NCBI GenBank assembly: GCA_030847615.1
Contig: JAUMIR010000001.1
Span: forward strand, 63,253,501 to 63,317,500
Length of the DNA: 64,000 bases
Direction of reading: 5' to 3'
From: Gambelia wislizenii
Lineage: Eukaryota; Chordata; Lepidosauria; Squamata; Crotaphytidae
How positions within the stretch are numbered: the stretch's first letter is position 1; each line of letters starts with the position of its first letter. Shown piece after piece: positions 1 to 9,756 of the stretch. The position numbers and the translations under genes are program-made. The notes beneath the pieces are model-generated. The model was not told the DNA's origin. It ran no database searches and was given only the letters and a program-made list of their open reading frames with translations.

Positions 1-955
1 GGGGGCTGGATTGTAAGTTTTTATGTCAATGCATTTAGTGGGTTTCTAAAATAAATATAAATATTACTTTGGTGTCACATTTAAACTGACTTATTTTAAT
101 TTTTATCCTAAATCCTGTAGAGCATCTCGCTGCCCTTAACCATAGCAGTAGGTAGGGGGGCCGCCCAAAGAACCTGGCCTGGGGGTCTGCTTCAGGATGT
201 GGGGGTCATGCTCAATAAATAGCCCTGCTCAGGTCTTGCGGACTTGGGGCCGTGGTTTCCTTGACTGAATTGATGGCACAATCTGACCGGCGAGATCTCC
301 CGAGCAAACAACTGGAAGTCGGATGGGGAGGCCTGGAAGGCAAAGGAAACCCGTGCCAAAAATGGGGGCCAGGCTTTTGAAATCCAGGATCAGGGTGGAA
401 AAGAAAGAGAGGAGGAAGAGGCGTTCAGCCAACCCCTCCCCAGGAAGTCCAACGTAACTCCACTTCCACCTTTCCAGGTATTGGGATTATGAAAATATTT
501 GAGACTGGTGGTCTCAGTTAGCAGAGAAAAATGTAGCATGTCAGCAGAAGCTTTCTAATGTCAGTACCACTAAGCCAAGTCCCCAAGAAACCAATCTAGC
601 TACGAATAAAGAATCTCAAACTTTGTTAGAAGTATATAAAACAGTTTACTTACAGTAAATATCTTGTGTATGGATGCACAGGTATATCAACTTGAAATAA
701 GCAAGCAGAAAAGATAAAAAAAAATACATCCTATGAACCATCTACAAAATGTGGGTTCTCCATAGTTAAAAGAAAGTGTTTGTGAAGACATCAAAAATCC
801 TGTTCTGGACATATCCACAGTGTATTACACAGCAGTGTTACTCAAAGTGCTGGTTCCTGGAGTTATGGGCTGTCTCTCCCTGAGCTATGGGCTGCCAGTC
901 ACTCATGTGTTTCCAGGGAAGAAAGAAACAGTTGTAACCAATGGAAACAAATATG
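1..955. other. no recognised gene
   Basis: AT-rich sequence with short unrelated open frames on both strands. None has a recognisable motif, splice context or repeat signature, and I see no feature I can support here. Confidence 0.5.
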
Positions 956-971
956 GGACCATTCCCTGGTG

Positions 972-1009
972 CACACGCACGCACGCACGCACACACACAC
1001 ACACACACA
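972..1009. repeat. (CA)n/(CGCA)n microsatellite
   Basis: A short CGCA-repeat run passes directly into an uninterrupted CA dinucleotide run. Confidence 0.95.
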
Positions 1010-1090
1010 ACCTATCCTCCAACGTTAGATAGCCTGAGAAGTTTGTGGTGCCTCTAGAGACAACTGCCAGGACAGTAGGATGCAGGAGAT

Positions 1091-1196
1091 CATAGAATCA
1101 TAGAATCATAGAATTGCAGAGTTGGAAGAGACCACGAGGGCCATCCAGTCCAACCCCCTGCCACGCAGGAAATCTTGATCAAAGCATCCCCGACAG
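1091..1196 (-). mobile_element. CR1 LINE 3' end fragment
   Basis: In plus orientation it reads ATAGAATCATAGAATTGCAG followed by the TTGGAAGAGACCA...AGTCCAACCCCCTGCC block. This is the reverse complement of the end of the CR1 element at 12,440-12,524, including its 8-bp ATTCTATG tail repeats. It is a 5'-truncated minus-strand copy. Confidence 0.9.
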
Positions 1197-1505
1197 TCTT
1201 GGGGACTAAACTCTCCCCCCTTTCTCTCTCTCCTCAGGTTCTTTCCCTTCCCTTCCTTCCTCAGGTTTCCCATTGAGGAAAACAAGGGGAGAAAAGTTGC
1301 TGCTAAGGAGCTTTTTCTGTGAATTCCACACTGCCCAAGCAGCGGGAAAGATTTGTTGACAACTTTTTTGCCTTTGTGGCTGGTGAGCCCTCCCTCTTCT
1401 CCTCCCCGCTTAAGCTGGCTCAGAGAACCTCTGCCCTGCGTCCTCAGACCTGCGTGTCCTCCCTGCAATTAATAGGCACCAGCATCAAAGATGCCCCGCC
1501 ACAGG

Positions 1506-1512
1506 AAAAAAA

Positions 1513-1556
<44 letters not shown>

Positions 1557-1558
1557 AA
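1506..1558. repeat. (GAAA)n microsatellite
   Basis: About twelve GAAA units follow an A run. The run generates lysine-rich and serine/phenylalanine-rich spurious open frames on the two strands. Confidence 0.95.
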
Positions 1559-1865
1559 AGGGGGTGAGGACGCCTCTCTCTCTTGCTCAGTAGAAACTTT
1601 TCCCTGTCCTTTCTTCTTTGTTTCTTCCTTTTTTTGCCAACCTGACTTCAAGGTTCCAAATTAGACTGAATTCTACAGATCGGTTGTCTACTGATTAGGA
1701 ATGGGAAAAGGGGATCCTAGGCTGGGGTGAACATGTCCTCCTTACATGCAGGGGTCACTTCCCCCCTTGCTGTAAGAAGTTTTAGTGTTTTACAACCCTT
1801 TGTCTTCTAAGCCAGCAGCCATCGCGCATGCATGAGAGTCAGCCTTAGGAACTCTTTCATCCAAG

Positions 1866-1904
<39 letters not shown>

Positions 1905-1918
1905 ATCTATCTATCTAT
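1866..1918. repeat. (TATC)n microsatellite
   Basis: TATC tetranucleotide tandem repeat with one interruption. It produces a spurious Tyr-Leu-Ser-Ile open frame. Confidence 0.95.
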
Positions 1919-2069
1919 TTTTCTCATCTAAGATGTAGTCTCTGCCATAATAAACATAAATTCTGCTTTATAACTTTACTGGAGCATCCTGCATGTTTTA
2001 TGTCCAGTTTCGTACCAGAACCTCATATTGCACTCACTTCTCCCCCCACCAGCAGAGTTCAACTTTGGC

Positions 2070-2162
2070 ACATTTCAATTAATGGATTTTTGGCAGGGAG
2101 TTGGACTGGATGGCCCTTGTGGTCTCTTCCAACTCTACAATTCTATGGTTTTATGGTTCTAT
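2070..2162 (+). mobile_element. CR1 LINE 3' end fragment
   Basis: Contains GGCAGGGAGTTGGACTGGAT, then the GGCCCTTGTGGTCTCTTCCA block, and ends in degenerate ATTCTATGG/TTTTATGG tail repeats. It matches the 3' end at 12,450-12,524. Confidence 0.88.
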
Positions 2163-3440
2163 CTCAGTAGGGTCCCAGATGTGGTGTCACTGGGAGGCCC
2201 TGCTAGCACTTTGAGAATCCAGCAGCTGCCTGAGGGTCCCAAATCCTGTTATAGATCTTGTTGTTAATCTCTCTCAGATGGTAACTATGGAGTAATCTGG
2301 GAGCCTTTTTTATTACCTTCAGATGAAGAGAAAGATACAGACTAAATCTAGCCATATTTAGAAAAAAGAAGCTCAATTTCACAGGTTAAACACACACAGT
2401 TAGTTTAGGAAATAAACTTGCCTTGGGATGCAGACTTTAACTTTATGCATAATCCTTCCCTAACCCATATGATGGAGTTATAAATAAATGGCTCTTTTGA
2501 CACTTGGGTACCAGACAGCACTGGGTTATCACTTGTCAGCTCAGTTTAAGGCATAGTTGTGAAAATATCCCACAGAAAAGAAAACCTTGTCAGCAAGATC
2601 ATTGCAAGGTTCATGGGAGCAGGGAATGATCAAAACTGAGGATCTTTTAAAAAAAAATTCACAAAAAGCATTTTAATGTCAGTATAATCATATGGACAAA
2701 TTTTGTGGAAGACAGTTTCATGGATGTCATTAACTATAAGGGGAAACTATGCATAAATACATGGGATCTTATTTGATTTTGAATTAAAATTTTGTAATAA
2801 AGGTAAGAAATCATAAGACTGTTTTTATATGGCTATATGTGATGGGCAGATCTGTCTGTTTTTGATCTGTGCCAGTCTCACAGGTGCTCAGTCATAACAC
2901 TGTTCTGTCTCAGCTTTTGTAATTTTTTTTAATGTATGAAAGACCACATTTGAACTAAATACAATTCTTCTTTAAAAGTATTTTATATGTATTTTCTAAT
3001 AAAGTCTACATTTTAGTATGCAATTTCCCCTCAGATATATAATTTTGTACATATTTTGTATCCAAGAACTGCACCTCAACATTCATATACGTGCAAAATA
3101 GTCAAAAGATAACTGTGTTCCAATCTGTGTACTCATCTGAGAAGTGTGAGGAAGGTTAACTCACTCAAATATACAGGCCAAGCAATTTCTTCCTCATCAC
3201 TAGCTGCAAGTAAACCTTGTTGCATCTTCTGTACAAATTGTCTTTGCTCTAGCACAGAAAAGGAAGAGAGCACTTCAGGATGTTACACATTGACTATTTC
3301 AGATAGACCACTTGTTGCTGCCTCCCCCATGAATTCTGCCTAGGACATGATACTTTGCTAATTCCTTTCCTGAAGGAAGCAACAAATAGTTTTAGTAATT
3401 TTCTTCCCACTGAGACATGGGTGTTGAAATCTGTACAGTT
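2163..3440. other. no recognised gene
   Basis: AT-rich sequence. I see no open frame with a recognisable product and no repeat I can name. Confidence 0.4.
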
Positions 3441-3715
3441 TTTGAAGACTATTTGCACTCAGGGCTTATTTTGTGAAAAAGTTACATGTTGTTATTGTGC
3501 TGTTTTGTGTAGAAAATGCTGTTTCCTGTGTAGAATATGATTTTGTACAGAAAATAGCAATTTCTATGCAGGAAACAGATAAAAATGCTGTTATCTGCAC
3601 AAAACCTTTGTGACTTTTGTGCAGAATAAGTCCCCAACTGCAGCATTTTCTGCAGAGGATTGCACAGAATGTGCTGTTTTCTGAGCTAAAAAAGAAAAAG
3701 GGGGGGAAAGCTTCA
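3440..3715. repeat. degenerate array of TTCTGTGCAGAAA-like motifs
   Basis: Many diverged copies of a roughly 20-35 bp motif built around TTTTGTGCAGAAAAT or TTTCTGTGTAGAA. The motif is close to its own reverse complement, so open frames on both strands are rich in Cys, Phe and Lys. Similar arrays occur at 13,690-14,000 and 49,170-49,400. Confidence 0.6.
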
Positions 3716-4880
3716 TGCAAACTTGCTGCAGAATATGTCCCACACTGTGAACATTTTCATTAGTCCACATTTCTCCTTATCAGGATTTTCCAAAACCCAA
3801 GAAATAATTTTTTCAACAATTTTTGAAACATTTTGATTCTTCTTATCCCTGCCTCTGACCACACATTGTGTTTCAGCCTTAGATTTAGAAGTTCAGCACA
3901 TGATTGGTACAGAAAAATGCCCACCAAGAGATTCCCTTTCTTGGAATCCTTTCCTCCCAGCTGAATTTCTCTTACATTGTGGCAAACATGCACCCTAAAT
4001 CCCAAGTCAGATAATCAATGGTGAGAGATTATAGGAGCTGCATGTGACAATATCTGCAAGTCTACTTGTGCCCTATCCCTGGAAGAGAAGGACAATAATG
4101 TATCTTGCTCCCATCCACTTTGTTCCTTCCCATTTTACAGTTGCATGGCAGCAACCCAACCTGAGAACAGGATTGGCCCCTGAATGTGTAGTTTGGCCTT
4201 GATAAACAAGAAACAAAAACAAACAAAAAAAACCTAATAGTATATTTTTAAAAAGAAACACCAAATGACTGTGTGGTAGAGCACAGTAATTAGTGATGAT
4301 AAGGGATATAGGAGATTACCAGATGGGGACAAAGAAAGCATTCCTGTCTCACAATCTCCTCTCCCGCCCCCATCCCAGCATGGTAACATAAAATTTCACA
4401 CTTGCCTTGTTCATGCGATCCTCCCCTCCCCTTAGCAGCCCAGGAGTGAATGCAGCTCAAACAGAGCTGCATTCACTTCCTGGAATTGAAATCCCGGCAG
4501 TTCTCACGAGAGGATGATTGTGTGGGAAATTCAAAAGTAAAAAGCAAAACACACTTTAAAGAGTTAAGCAAAGCACCTAAACACACTTAAAAAAAAATAC
4601 AAGTAACCCAGGGAGGGTACAAAAAAGTATGTTAGCTCATTGTCCTGATCATACCTGGAAGTGTTCTGGAACGGACCTCCCACTAATAGAGACAGGGATG
4701 CTGGTGTATAATGGGGCACCTTTTCACTCGCCTGTCATTCCGTGACAGAAAAGGAATGGACAATTTATTGATGGCTTAGCCTGTTAATAAAAAGAAATGA
4801 TGGTGGAACGGGAGCAGCACAGGAGCATGATGCCACTGGGATGATGTCATCTGAAAGGGAAGCCCTTTCGTGATCTCCTG
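3716..4880. other. no recognised gene
   Basis: Mixed unique-looking sequence. Short open frames on the minus strand show no family motif. Confidence 0.4.
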
Positions 4881-4935
4881 GTGTCGTTGTCACACTATAT
4901 TTAGGGCATCTGATAATCTCCATAGAAAGATAAGT

Positions 4936-5150
4936 TTATCATACTACACTGTTATAGCGCTATTATTCCACTTTAACTGCTATGGTTGCCTCCTCTGGAA
5001 TTCTGGGGTTTGGAGTTTAGTGAGCCCTAGAGCCCTCTGGCTGAGCATTCTAAATGCCTCTCCCTAAACTGCAAATCCCAGGATTCCACAGGAGGCAGTT
5101 ACATCACTTAAAGTGGAATAATAGTGCTATAACAGTGTAATGTGATAAAG
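4936..5150. mobile_element. hAT-like MITE with long inverted repeats
   Basis: The left arm contains ACACTGTTATAGCGCTATTA, then TTCCACTTTAACTG and GCCTCCTCTGGAATTCTGGG. The right arm is its reverse complement (CCCAGGATTCCACAGGAGGC ... TAATAGTGCTATAACAGTGT). Both arms are roughly 70 bp with no coding capacity, typical of a non-autonomous DNA transposon. Related copies lie at 51,625 and 23,790. The superfamily is inferred from overall form; an 8-bp target duplication was not clear. Confidence 0.65.
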
Positions 5151-5620
5151 TTATTCAAGGGTAACAAAGGTAACAATGATAAGCAGGGGGTTGGCCACTG
5201 GCCGGCAGGCCGTTTTGCAGCCCAACCGGCAGCCCACATCACCAGCCCTCCAACCCTCCCACCCACCCCCAACCCCGCTCAGCCTTTCGGCCTGGCGGGG
5301 GGCGGGGAAGGGAGGGCCAGCTGCATGGCAAGCCATGGGCACAGCCATCTTCCCTTTCTCCTTCCCAGAGGCCTCTGCGGCATGGGAGGGAGAAAGGAAG
5401 AAGGACCAATCAGGGAGGGCCCTGCCCGGCCCTGATTTGTAGGGGAAAGGTTGGGAAACTGGGCATAAAAGGCCGCACAGTGGGGGCGGCCTGCCCAGTT
5501 TGGAGGCAGCGATGGAGGTAGCAGCAGTGCTCCATCGCTGCAACGAGGGAAAACCCACCCACCCTCCCTTTGGTTCTAACTCTATGTCACAATTTGCATG
5601 CGGATGTATTGGGTCGTGAT
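5151..5620. other. GC-rich segment with promoter-like motif
   Basis: GC-rich stretch adjoining the repeat at 5,620-6,065. It contains CATAAAAGGCCGC near 5,463, resembling a TATA box, downstream of a G/C-rich block. Together with the next segment it could be an LTR, but no paired LTR or target duplication was found. Confidence 0.3.
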
Positions 5621-6065
5621 AGGAAATGAACCTGGGGCCTCAATCAAGTACAAGTTCAAGTGCAAGTTCAAGGGAGGCCCTGGGTAAGTTTGCTAACATT
5701 ACCTTGTTTGCAGGGGAGGAGAGAGCGTCGGGCGGGCGGCTCGGCCATTGGCTCTCTCCTCCAAGAGGGGTTCAGAATGGACCAACCCCAACTCTGCCCA
5801 CACGGGTGGGCAGTGATGAGATCACGACCCATACATTGACGCCAACCATTTAGCTTGCAAATTGTGGCCAAATTTTGCCAAAAATTTATTTACTCACATC
5901 TACCTCAATATGTATCCACATTACTAACCTGTACCTAACATTATATTTTGAAAGTTTACGTAGTATGTAGAAAATACAAATAGCAAAAATAGAAGTGTGT
6001 CCGTGTCTCATTCAGGTGGGCGGTGGGGATTTACAGTCTGGGTCCGCAAGTAGGGAGAAGAAAAC
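5620..6065. repeat. unnamed LTR-like repeat, copy 1
   Basis: Shares ordered blocks with 50,740-51,160: a CAAGTTCAAGTGCAAGTTCA-type stretch, a GACCCAT...GCCAA(C/T)CATTTA block, (G)TTGTG(A/G)CC...TTGCCAAA, and CAGTCTGGGTCC. The copies are strongly diverged but collinear over about 420 bp. The family is not recognised. Confidence 0.5.
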
Positions 6066-6455
6066 CTCTAGAAAGTTGAGTTGGTTCAGCCTGGTGAAGA
6101 GAAGACTGAGGAGTGACATGATTGCCTTTAAATATTTAAACGGGTGTCACAGGGAGGAGGTTATAAGTTTGTTCTCTGCTGCCTCAGAGGGTAGAATTTG
6201 GTCTAATGGTTTTAAGTTACAGGAGGGTAGATTTTGATTGAACATTAGAAAGCACTTCTTGACAGTGAGAGTGGTTCAGCAGTGGAACCAATGGCCTATA
6301 GGTAATGGGGTCTCCTTTTCTGGATTTCTTCAAAAAGAGGCTCCCAACTCCCTAAGGGGCTGCTCTAGCTGGAGTCCCTGCATTGAGCAGGGGGTTGGAC
6401 CTGATGGTCCATAGGGCACCTCCTAACTCTTAGGATTCTATTATTCTATTTTTAA
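6045..6455 (+). mobile_element. CR1 LINE 3' region (diverged subfamily)
   Basis: Encodes remnants of the CR1 ORF2 C-terminus (KRRLRSDMIAFKYLNGCHRE, then LFSAASEGR), followed by the 3' UTR block GGGTTGGACCTGATGGTCC and a TTCTATTATTCTA tail. It is a 5'-truncated copy closer to the one at 62,418-63,050 than to the element at 8.8-12.5 kb. Confidence 0.85.
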
Positions 6456-7140
6456 GGGCAAAACATGTGGCACTTGACAAATGAACAAAAAATGAAAAAC
6501 AAATATAGACTGCATGGCCAATGGTTTATATGTGCCCCCTAAGCATGGTTTTCATTAATATGGCTCTTGCATGTGTAAGCATTAACTATGAAATGCTTTC
6601 AGTAGTCCTAGCAAGCCAGGCACACAGGCAAAAGGCCTATAAAGTCAAGGCTGTCACAGCAGCATCATTTCAGTCAGTGAAAGAGCAATCAAAAATTGTA
6701 TGCTTCACATCTGCTGTCTGGCCATTGTCTATAAGGCAGAAACAGTGGGATATTTACTTCTGTGAGGTTTCCTGGGATTACTGTTATGTGATCATAGACA
6801 TAAGCACACATAACTCTAAGCCTTTCACTCAGCCACAACATGACACAACCATTCTATGCTACAAAATGTAGGCTTCAGCTTCCTTCATGCTGTGGCATAG
6901 TAACTTTTTCCATCCACCCTCATCTTCAAGATGAAAAGTTTTTTTAAAAAAAAGTCTCAAGAATAAAGCAGAAGGTCAAGAGATTTGTCTTGGAATAAGG
7001 TCACAGGTCTTGCTTAAGTTGTTGGTAAAACTCAGCTTTCCAAATTTTCAATGGAAAATGCAAGATACAAAATACAGAATAGATATACTGTATAAAAATC
7101 ACAAAACACACACTCTGTCTGCAAATGCAATCAACATTAT
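6456..7140. other. no recognised gene
   Basis: A plus-strand open frame at 6,521-6,871 has no recognisable domain and no splice context. I regard it as chance. Confidence 0.4.
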
Positions 7141-7300
7141 TTTGTATTTATTTATTTATTTCCTGTTTTTCTCCCAGGCTTGGGACACAAGGTTGGGATC
7201 CTACCTGAAGGAAGGCCAGGCAGAGCTGGGAAAGATTCCCCCTCAGAAACTCAGAAGTGCTGCCAGTTATAAGGTAGATGGACTAATGGTCTAACTCAGT
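7140..7300 (+). mobile_element. possible LINE 3' end fragment
   Basis: TTTATTTATTTATTT followed by CTCCCAGGCTTGGGAC and ending in GATGGACTAATGGTCTAACT resembles LINE 3' UTR fragments. The family is uncertain. Confidence 0.35.
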
Positions 7301-7324
7301 ATATGCTCCATGTTTCTTATGCTC

Positions 7325-7583
7325 CATGTAGAAGATGGAACAAGCTTGTTTTCTGCTGCTCCAGAGAACAGAATATGAACCAATGGATTTGCATTACAAG
7401 AAAAGAGTTTCCACCTGAACATTAGGAAGAATTTCTTTACTATAAGAGCTGTTTTGACAGACTGCCTTGGAGTCTGTCATCCTTGAAATTCTTTAAACAG
7501 AGGTTGTTTGGCCCTCTTTCGGGAATGCTTTAGTTGCATATTCCTGCATGGCAGGAGGTTGGACTAGATGGCCCTTGTGCTTC
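7325..7583 (+). mobile_element. CR1 LINE 3' region fragment
   Basis: Begins within the ACAAGCTTGTTTTCTGCTGC block, runs through the CCACCTGAACATTAGGAAGA block and ends in GGTTGGACTAGATGGCCC. It is collinear with 12,225-12,475 and 5'-truncated. Confidence 0.85.
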
Positions 7584-7599
7584 TTTCTGTTACCCAAAT

Positions 7600-8830
7600 T
7601 ACTGGGGTCTGTGGGGACTCACTTGTGACACTAACATTATACTGTTAGGTAGTAGAGGTTCGTGCAGAAAAGGAATACTCAGAATTGGAACTGAGGGTGG
7701 TGCAGCAGTCTGGCTGAGTGATGGTGTCCAGCTGTAGCGCATATGGCTATTATTTGAGGGTAATATTTATGCCCACTATCATACCCTTAAGGGGTATTTG
7801 GAGTATAAAACAATGCTTAGATGATTTTTCATAGTTAAACAAAGGAAATTCTGGCTTCGGTGATTGCCGCTAATGATTAAGAAATTAAGACATGGTTAAG
7901 TTGATGGGTTTATGGCAGCCTTTATATTGTGGAGATGAGAGGTGCTAGGAAAGGCATTTGTGGGGATGAGTGGGGATAATAGGTGTTCCAGCCATTGGTT
8001 TTTGGTTTTGTTTTGTTTTTTAGAGTATGACTCATTGCCAGGTACATCCAGGAAAGATTAGCACATTCCTTAATGACTCTGACTAACGGTTTCTGCATTA
8101 ATCTTGTCCTGGGTGTGTTTTTTGGGGAATTTCCACAACATCTTCATAGGGCCTAGTGACCTCCACTTGACCCTATCTTTAGTCGGCCCTGGTCTACCTT
8201 AGACCTCATGAACTGTCCAATATGTCAAATTATGAATTATAGAGGGGTGTGTGTGAAAGGGCAGGTAACACTTCCAACTCTAAGGTTCTATTATTCTATT
8301 ATTCTCGTATCATGTTTGCTTTTATGTTGGGGCTTGTAACCTTTTAAAGGCCAGGGGTCATTATTTACTGTCCCAGGAAGTACTCTGGGATGTCCTCCCA
8401 CCAAAAATGTAGGGTATTTTTCTCCAAAGCAGGAAGTGACTAGAAATTAACTTTCCTCTTCTTGTGATGCAAGCCCCATTTGGTCTAATATTTGTATGCC
8501 TACAATATAGCAAGGGGTATAAATTCAAATTTCCAAGGACCACACAGCTTGTGACTAGGCATGTAAAAAATATTTACACATTCTCTCATCCTTGATAAGA
8601 AAGAGTGACTTAACATGTCAAGACTCCCAAATAAAAGCAGCCTTCATAAGATATTTTCCCCAGGCACAAGACAACACAAGCCAAGATCTTGCGCTGCAAG
8701 ATGTATCATAAGGTTCCACCATGGCAGTACTTAGAAACATCTCCTCACTCACTCCCACAGTATTCAACTTCTTCCAAGCCCAGCATGGCCATATAATGGC
8801 CAGTGGAAGGAGAGATGACTGAGAAGCATC
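7600..8830. other. no recognised gene; small CR1 tail at 8,268-8,306
   Basis: Mostly unassigned sequence. A CTTCCAACTCTAAGGTTCTA stretch followed by TTATTCTATTATTCT at 8,268-8,306 is a residual CR1-type 3' tail. The last ~200 bp may be 5' untranslated sequence of the following CR1, but I cannot place its true 5' end. Confidence 0.4.
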
Positions 8831-8864
8831 TGGCTATGGGATTATCAATGGGCTTGGAAGAAGC

Positions 8865-9756
8865 TTGCAGCTACAGAATCGATTCGAAGCCCTTTCCCTT
8901 ATCAAGGAAAATGAGGAAGAACAGCATGCACAGACTTCAGGGGTAGAGCAGGGGACCTTGAGAGGACCACCGCAAGGAAAAGCAGCTGCGAAGCCTCGGC
9001 GGAGGCGTGTGGTGGTGGTGGTGGGGGGACTCCTTGCTGCGGGGTACAGAAGCAGTGGTATGTGGGCCTGACAAGATGACTCGGGAGGTGTGTTGTCTCC
9101 CTGGGGCAAAGATCCGTGATGTGATGGAGCGGCTAACAAGACTTGTCAAGCCTACGGATCATTACCCCTTCCTTTTGGTCCATGTGGGAACCAACAATAC
9201 AGCAAGGCACAGCTTTCCCAAGATCAGAAGAGATTATGAGGCCCTGGGGAGGAAGCTGAAAGAAATGGACGCACAGGTTGTCATCTCGTCTCTTCTGCCA
9301 GTTGAAGGGCATGGTCCAAGAAGGGAGAGGAAAATAGCTGACGTAAACAACTGGCTCCGTAGATGGTGTCGCCGAGAACAAATTGGATTCTTGGATCATG
9401 GACTGCGCTTCCATGAGGGGGGACTTCTAGCAAGAGATGGGGTGCATCTTACGACAGTTGGAAGAAATATTTTTGCCAACAGTCTCAAGAATTTGATCAG
9501 GAGGGCTTTAAACCGAGTCAAATCGGGGAGGGAGACAGTATTCTGGAAGGCAAAAGGGCTGGAGAAAATAGTCAAACTGTCACAGAGGGAACAAGGCAAA
9601 CAGCACAAGGACCCAACAGTGGGAGGCAAAAATACTTGCAGAGGCAGCAAGCAAAGGGAACACATGGTCTTCGATGTCTCTACACTAATGCACAGAGCAT
9701 GGGAAATAAGCAAGATGAACTTGAACTCCTCGCACTACACAACAAATATGATATAA
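8865..9756 (+). pseudogene. CR1 ORF1, SGNH-hydrolase (esterase) protein, one frameshift
   Basis: The N-terminal part (8,865-9,025) is Glu/Gln-rich, coiled-coil-like, and ends in a basic RRRR patch. The frame then shifts inside the GTGGTGGTGG/GGGGGG run near 9,010-9,030 and continues from 9,007 in another frame with GDSLLRGTE (nucleophile Ser at 9,031), VHVGTNNTA (block III, near 9,187) and DGVHLT (catalytic Asp/His, near 9,436-9,447). These are the catalytic blocks of the SGNH esterase known from ORF1 of CR1-clade LINEs. The esterase is thought to act on membranes or lipids in the ribonucleoprotein, but its exact role is unproven. The frame runs about 120 bp into the start of ORF2. All three catalytic blocks are intact. 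Confidence 0.85.

Noticed and set aside
1506..1558. CRISPR-like or regularly spaced arrays
   Set aside because: All short regular arrays seen are simple microsatellites without spacers; the setting is a vertebrate nuclear genome.
5151..5558. CpG-rich segment as a host gene promoter or first exon
   Set aside because: The neighbouring sequence matches a dispersed repeat at 50,740 and no spliceable coding exon follows; an LTR-like origin is more likely.
6521..6871. Plus-strand 116-codon frame as a host exon
   Set aside because: No motif, no clear splice sites and no neighbouring exons; expected by chance in 64 kb.
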